Shown one piece after another: positions 6,735 through 10,412 of a DNA stretch of 10,412 bases (positions are counted from its first letter, which is position 1; the number at the start of each line of letters is the position of its first letter). Below the pieces are notes generated by a model. The model was not told where the DNA came from. It did not search any database and saw only the letters and a list, made by a program, of their open reading frames with translations. The position numbers and the translations under genes are program-made. Origin of the DNA: Candidatus Cloacimonadota bacterium (GTDB lineage Bacteria > Cloacimonadota > Cloacimonadia > Cloacimonadales > WRIO01); NCBI GenBank assembly GCA_023230175.1, contig JALNXV010000097.1:1-10412 (forward strand), read 5' to 3'.

Positions 6735-6739
6735 AATTA

Positions 6740-7570
6740 ATGGATATTATTAAAAACTTAACTTCACTTGGTTTTACAGAATCTGAAGCAAAAATTTATC
6801 TACATCTACTAAAAAATAACAATTGCACAGCCACAGAAATCTCAAAATCTACCGGTGTTTCAAGAACACAAACATATCAAGTTATAAACAGCCTCATCAA
6901 ACAAAATATGTGTATCGAACGATTAGGAAGTGTCAAAAAGTATTCTGCCGTAAACCCTGAAACAGCTACTCAATCGATAGAAAAAGATTTAGAAGAGAAG
7001 AAAAATATTTTAGAATCAATGAAGCCCATCTTATCCAATCTATTTGAAAATGATAATCAAAATGATAATCCATTTGAATTTATCAGAGTTCTTTATACAA
7101 AATCAAGCATCATCCAAACAGTAGAAAATTTAGAAAGAAGTGCTAGAGAAAGTGTATTAGCATTTAACAAACCACCTTACGCAATGAATCTTGACATAAT
7201 GAATGAAAATGAAATTTCAATGGAATTCCGTACCTCAGAAAGAGAAAGCATAACAAAAGGCGTCACTTACAAATCACTTTATGAGATAGAAAATAATGCA
7301 CACTTCACTAAAAAAATTGACTACTTTCAATCTATGAATGAAATAGTCAAAGTTTCTCCCAAATTACCATTTAAACTATTTATTTTCGACAAAAAAATAA
7401 TCACTTTAGCATTACAAAACAAGATGAGTTCGGGATTAAAATTTGTAACATTACTAATTGAACATTCAGATTTAGCTCGTTCATTAGCTGAAATTTTCGA
7501 AATATATTGGGAATCATCTCTAACAGTAGATGAATTTAAACAAGCCATCAACACACAAGGAGAAAAATAA
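6740..7570 (+). CDS. TrmB-family winged-helix transcriptional regulator
   Basis: 276 residues from ATG 6740. Residues about 5-72 form the TrmB-type winged helix: LTSLGFTESEAKIYLHLLK (7-25), the recognition-helix region ATEISKSTGVSRTQTYQVINSLIKQ, and the wing RLGSVKKYSAVNP (61-73). A charged, probably coiled-coil helix at about 74-104 would dimerise it, as in TrmB proteins. The C-terminal part (about 112-260) is the likely effector-sensing region; it has hydrophobic strands FKLFIFDKKIITLAL and FVTLLIE, but no ligand motif I can name. No membrane span or signal peptide is present, so it is cytoplasmic. Its TAA overlaps the next gene's ATG by 1 nt (TAATG), which makes the secreted protein downstream its closest candidate target, and its own promoter a likely second target. 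TrmB proteins are best known as sugar-responsive regulators in archaea, but the ligand here is unknown. Confidence 0.87.
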   Translation: MDIIKNLTSLGFTESEAKIYLHLLKNNNCTATEISKSTGVSRTQTYQVINSLIKQNMCIERLGSVKKYSAVNPETATQSIEKDLEEKKNILESMKPILSNLFENDNQNDNPFEFIRVLYTKSSIIQTVENLERSARESVLAFNKPPYAMNLDIMNENEISMEFRTSERESITKGVTYKSLYEIENNAHFTKKIDYFQSMNEIVKVSPKLPFKLFIFDKKIITLALQNKMSSGLKFVTLLIEHSDLARSLAEIFEIYWESSLTVDEFKQAINTQGEK

Positions 7571-9804
7571 TGAAAAAGCTTTATATCATATTACCTTTAT
7601 TAATATTAACCTCAATGTTAATTGCACAATGGTCCTCAAACCCCTTAGAAAATCTAAAAGTTACTGATTCTTCATATAACGAAGTCATCCCAAAGATTGA
7701 TTATGGTCCTGAAGGTGATGTATGGGTTTCATGGTTTTCATCAGAAAACGGAAACTATAATGTTCGAATTCAACGGTTTAATTTTAATGGAGAAGCTCAA
7801 TTCAATCAAGAAGGCATACTTGTAAGTAATAATACTCAAATGAGTTGGCTGACAAACTGGGATATGAAAGTTGATTCAGAAAACAATGCAATCTTAAGTT
7901 TTTTGGATATTAGAACAGGAGATTTAGACATTTATGTATATAAAATTTCTCCCGAGGGTAACTTCGTTTGGGGAGAAAACGGTGTTGCTCTATCTAATGA
8001 TGCTACAGAAGATTACACACCTTGTTTAGAAATTACCGATCAAAATAACGTTATTGTTGCGTGGATGTCTGACGTAAATATTAAATTACATAAGATTTCT
8101 TCTACGGGAACTGTTATTAACACAGAACCTATAATTTTTAGTGAAGAAGGTTTTTCTTTTACTTGGCCACAGATTTTACCTCAAGAAAATGACAGTTTTA
8201 TCCTAAAATATGCTAAAGATTCCGGACCTATGTATGCCGTTACTCGTCATATCTTCGCACAAAAATACGATACAGACTTAAATCCTATTTGGGATAATCC
8301 GGTAACTATTACAGATCAAGGAGGTATTTCTTCTTGGACACAAATATTTTCTACTGCTTCTGATGGTGCAGGAGGTTTCGTGATTTGTTGGTATGAAGAT
8401 AGAGATGGAGATCAGATGCGTAATGTATATGTTCAACACGTTTTAGCTGATGGAAATATTGCTTTTACACAAAATGGCATTCAACCAACAAGTAATTTTT
8501 CAATGCAACACTTTTACCCGATAACTACTTACAATCAAGTCACTAATGATACTTATATGATTTGGACACCAACAGATGCAAATCAAGATATGAGAGGTCT
8601 ATTTGTACAAAAATTTGATTCATCAGGAAATAAGATTTTCAGTGAAAATGGACAAGCAATTATTAATTTAGGGTCAAACACGCCTCTGGCAATTTCTGCG
8701 AATATATCTGAAAATAACTTAATAGTAGTATTTTCAGAAGATATTGGCGGCAATTCATTAAATTCTAAGATAAAAGCTTTTAAACTCAATGATAACGGAG
8801 AACACTTATGGGATACTCAATTTGTCACACTCAAAGAAACTCAAAGTAGTATAGTTCATCCTGCAAGCACCAACCTTAAAAATAATCAAATCATACTTGC
8901 CTGGGAAGATTCACGCAACAACCCAGAAAATCTTTACTTACAAAATATAAATTCTAACGGAACTCTCGGTATTCAAAATAACCCAACCGGTATTTTCGGA
9001 ACCATTAGCCTCAATGCAGGACAAGCATTATTAACCGATGTCATCATTAATATAGACACTTATAATTTCTCTCCGAATGCATCAGGTTACTATTCTCAAG
9101 AATTACCTGCAGGGACCTACTCATTAACCGCTACACTTGAAAATTACGAACCTTATACTACCCAAGATATTGTCATAACAGAAGGTCAAATGACTGAATT
9201 AAATATTATACTCGAAGTAATTCCTGTTTTTAATCCTCCATTAAACCTTTCCGGAGAAATTATTGATGACAATGTAATTCTAAATTGGGAAAGCCCTGCT
9301 AATATACCTAATTCTATGACCCTAACAGGTTATAAAATATATAAAAACGACCAATCTATCACAAATTTAATAGAAACTACAAACTATACTGATACAGATA
9401 TCACTTTAGGAAACACATACCACTATTATATTACAGCTATATACACTAACCCTGAAGGTGAATCAGATTCCTCAAACGTAATAACACTAAACTATACAAA
9501 CATAACTGATACAATAGAAATACCTCAAAAAACTAAACTTCATAATAATTACCCTAATCCCTTCAACCCAAGTACCGCTATAAGTTTTGACTTATCAAGT
9601 GAAAATCTCGTGAATATTGAAATCTATAACTCAAAAGGACAAAAAATAAAATCTCTCATTAATAAAACTTATGCCCCCGGGAAATATACTCTAATTTGGG
9701 CCGGGAAAGATGACTATAATAAACAAGTAACTTCAGGTATATATTTCTATAAAATCAAATCAGGATCTTACACTCATACAAAAAAAATGATTTTAATGAA
9801 ATAA
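7570..9804 (+). CDS. Secreted multidomain protein: eight propeller-like repeats, carboxypeptidase-regulatory-like, FnIII and type IX sorting domains
   Basis: 744 residues. The signal peptide is MKKLYIILPLLILTSMLIAQ. Residues about 50-464 hold eight copies of a loose unit, hydrophobic-xxWxDxRxG followed by (I/V/L)xxQxFxxxG, starting near 50, 107, 161, 210, 270, 328, 384 and 441 (period about 50-60). Clear examples are VICWYEDRDGDQMRNVYVQ and IILAWEDSRNNPENLYLQ. The spacing suits blades of a beta-propeller (inference). Next come a carboxypeptidase-regulatory-like beta-sandwich (about 474-550, ELPAGTYSLTATLENYEPYT), a fibronectin III domain (about 554-642, LNWESP, GYKIYKN, TYHYYITAIY), and a C-terminal sorting domain of type IX kind (about 656-744, NYPNPFNPST to KKMILMK). 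It is predicted to be exported and then surface-attached or released by a type IX-like system. No catalytic residues stand out, so binding or adhesion is more likely than an enzyme role. The ATG at 7570 overlaps the regulator stop; AAGGAG at 7557-7562 serves it. Confidence 0.92.
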   Translation: MKKLYIILPLLILTSMLIAQWSSNPLENLKVTDSSYNEVIPKIDYGPEGDVWVSWFSSENGNYNVRIQRFNFNGEAQFNQEGILVSNNTQMSWLTNWDMKVDSENNAILSFLDIRTGDLDIYVYKISPEGNFVWGENGVALSNDATEDYTPCLEITDQNNVIVAWMSDVNIKLHKISSTGTVINTEPIIFSEEGFSFTWPQILPQENDSFILKYAKDSGPMYAVTRHIFAQKYDTDLNPIWDNPVTITDQGGISSWTQIFSTASDGAGGFVICWYEDRDGDQMRNVYVQHVLADGNIAFTQNGIQPTSNFSMQHFYPITTYNQVTNDTYMIWTPTDANQDMRGLFVQKFDSSGNKIFSENGQAIINLGSNTPLAISANISENNLIVVFSEDIGGNSLNSKIKAFKLNDNGEHLWDTQFVTLKETQSSIVHPASTNLKNNQIILAWEDSRNNPENLYLQNINSNGTLGIQNNPTGIFGTISLNAGQALLTDVIINIDTYNFSPNASGYYSQELPAGTYSLTATLENYEPYTTQDIVITEGQMTELNIILEVIPVFNPPLNLSGEIIDDNVILNWESPANIPNSMTLTGYKIYKNDQSITNLIETTNYTDTDITLGNTYHYYITAIYTNPEGESDSSNVITLNYTNITDTIEIPQKTKLHNNYPNPFNPSTAISFDLSSENLVNIEIYNSKGQKIKSLINKTYAPGKYTLIWAGKDDYNKQVTSGIYFYKIKSGSYTHTKKMILMK

Positions 9805-9836
9805 GATTAACCTTAATAAGTAATTATAACATATTA

Positions 9837-9867
9837 AAAACAACCGGGGTTACAACTCGGTTGTTTT
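9837..9867 (+). terminator. Rho-independent terminator after the secreted-protein gene
   Basis: A 12-bp stem, AAAACAACCGGG (9837-9848) with CTCGGTTGTTTT (9856-9867), includes one G-U pair and a 7-nt loop GTTACAA. It is followed by CTTTTATT and lies 32 nt after the stop codon. It ends the regulator and exoprotein operon and isolates the phosphoesterase gene. Confidence 0.85.
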
Positions 9868-9921
9868 CTTTTATTACATTGCTTTCCTGTAAATCTTTCT
9901 AATTATTTTTCTCTTAAACAC

Positions 9922-9950
9922 TTGACAATATATAACATTATAATAATTTG
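9922..9950 (+). promoter_or_regulatory. Predicted promoter of the phosphoesterase gene
   Basis: A perfect TTGACA (9922-9927) is followed by AT-rich DNA. At a 17-nt spacer the -10 would be AATTTG (9945-9950), a poor sigma70 match; the better TATAAT (9939-9944) is only 11 nt away. TAATTTG at 9944-9950 instead resembles the TAnnTTTG -7 element known from Bacteroidetes. The promoter class is therefore uncertain, although a start point between the terminator and the gene is likely. Confidence 0.5.
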
Positions 9951-9966
9951 TTTTTAAGGAGTGCTT

Positions 9967-10412
9967 ATGGCAAAACAAAATCGTTATTATATTTCATTGA
10001 TTAGTTTCATTATTATAGTTATAATTTCAGTAGCCTGCTCAAATATCTACATAATAAAAGAAAAAAACTATTCTAACTACAGCTCAATGGATGAATTAAA
10101 TAATGATTCAGACCTTATTTTTGCCGTTATGAGCGATAACCACGGTGCAGGACTTAATAATAAATATTTTAATCAAATGCATCATAATATTTTAAAATCT
10201 AAATCCAAGTTCATCATAGGGATTGGCGACCAGGTAAAAAAACATACTCATAAAGATTTCATAAACCTGATTCAAAAAGATTCTTTATGGCATAATCATT
10301 TTTACCCTGCAATAGCTGATGGTGAAAATGACCTATTTGGAAAAGGACAAGCAGATTGGGGTGCAGGTGTAACACTCTTTAATTACTTAAACCTCGAAGA
10401 TATCAAAAACTA
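9967..10412 (+). CDS. Putative lipoprotein calcineurin-like metallophosphoesterase, N-terminal part (cut by window edge)
   Basis: 148 codons are open from ATG 9967 to the right edge; AAGGAG at 9956-9961 is five nt upstream. A basic start and hydrophobic stretch (SLISFIIIVIISVAC) end at C24, a plausible lipobox (SVAC, though S at -3 is not ideal), so it is probably a lipoprotein; otherwise it is a single-span membrane protein. Residues 51-122 carry the early metallophosphoesterase motifs in order: IFAVMSDNHG (D57, H59; the DxH motif), IIGIGDQV (G87, D88; the GDxxx motif), and PAIADGEND (114-122) where the family usually has GNHD/E. The later histidine motifs lie beyond the window. The replacement of the GNH histidine by N or E makes activity and substrate uncertain. 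A terminator upstream separates it from the exoprotein operon. Confidence 0.78.
   Translation, partial: MAKQNRYYISLISFIIIVIISVACSNIYIIKEKNYSNYSSMDELNNDSDLIFAVMSDNHGAGLNNKYFNQMHHNILKSKSKFIIGIGDQVKKHTHKDFINLIQKDSLWHNHFYPAIADGENDLFGKGQADWGAGVTLFNYLNLEDIKN

Larger units (their letters stand above)
6272..6739. other. Divergent intergenic region between udk and the TrmB-type regulator gene
   Basis: 468 bp without a convincing coding region. It holds the udk promoter at its left end, the regulator promoter at its right end, a 48-nt palindrome (6491-6538) with a small adjoining hairpin (6537-6554), and an AT-rich inverted repeat at 6578-6603. Nothing identifiable is seen in 6350-6480, which is very AT-rich. 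The length is large for this otherwise compact window, so an unrecognised small RNA or repeat element is possible. Confidence 0.6.

Noticed and set aside
7048..7070. Short tandem repeat AATGATAATC inside the regulator gene
   Set aside because: Two copies only, in frame and encoding a low-complexity Asn/Asp linker; expected in AT-rich coding DNA.

Overview
The window is AT-rich bacterial DNA, most likely from the FCB superphylum. The best clue is the 744-residue secreted protein read rightward from 7570. It ends in a type IX-style C-terminal sorting domain (NYPNPFNPST near the start, KKMILMK at the end) that follows a carboxypeptidase-regulatory-like and a fibronectin III domain. This tail style is common in Candidatus Cloacimonadota and relatives (Ignavibacteria, Bacteroidota). 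Cloacimonadota is my best guess, made from protein style alone. I see no mobile-element genes, CRISPR array, rRNA or tRNA.

Layout: five genes read leftward (positions 1 to 6271) and three read rightward (6740 to 10412), diverging from a 468-bp intergenic region. Leftward, in order of transcription: a uridine kinase (udk), a DUF4139 envelope protein, and a GAF plus degenerate GGDEF protein. These form a tight operon (1-nt overlap, then a 19-nt gap) closed by a strong terminator at 3276-3295. A second leftward unit follows: a very large membrane Ser/Thr kinase with PEGA-like, leucine-rich-repeat and formylglycine-generating-enzyme-like (SUMF1) domains, then a secreted protein cut by the window edge that starts 11 nt after the kinase stop.

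Rightward: a TrmB-type winged-helix regulator overlaps by 1 nt the large secreted protein, which carries about eight regular beta-propeller-like repeats. The pair looks like one regulator-plus-exoprotein operon and ends at a terminator at 9837-9867. A separate unit then begins with a putative lipoprotein metallophosphoesterase that runs off the right edge. TTGAC-type -35 boxes precede udk, the regulator gene and the phosphoesterase gene.

The most unusual elements are: the two-membrane-span kinase/LRR/SUMF1 protein, whose kinase glycine loop and SUMF1 cysteine pair both look degenerate; an isolated 48-nt near-perfect palindrome in the divergent intergenic region; and the translationally coupled TrmB regulator and sorted exoprotein. 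A shared theme is signalling proteins with altered catalytic motifs (kinase, SUMF1, GGDEF), which may sense or bind rather than catalyse. That theme is inference.
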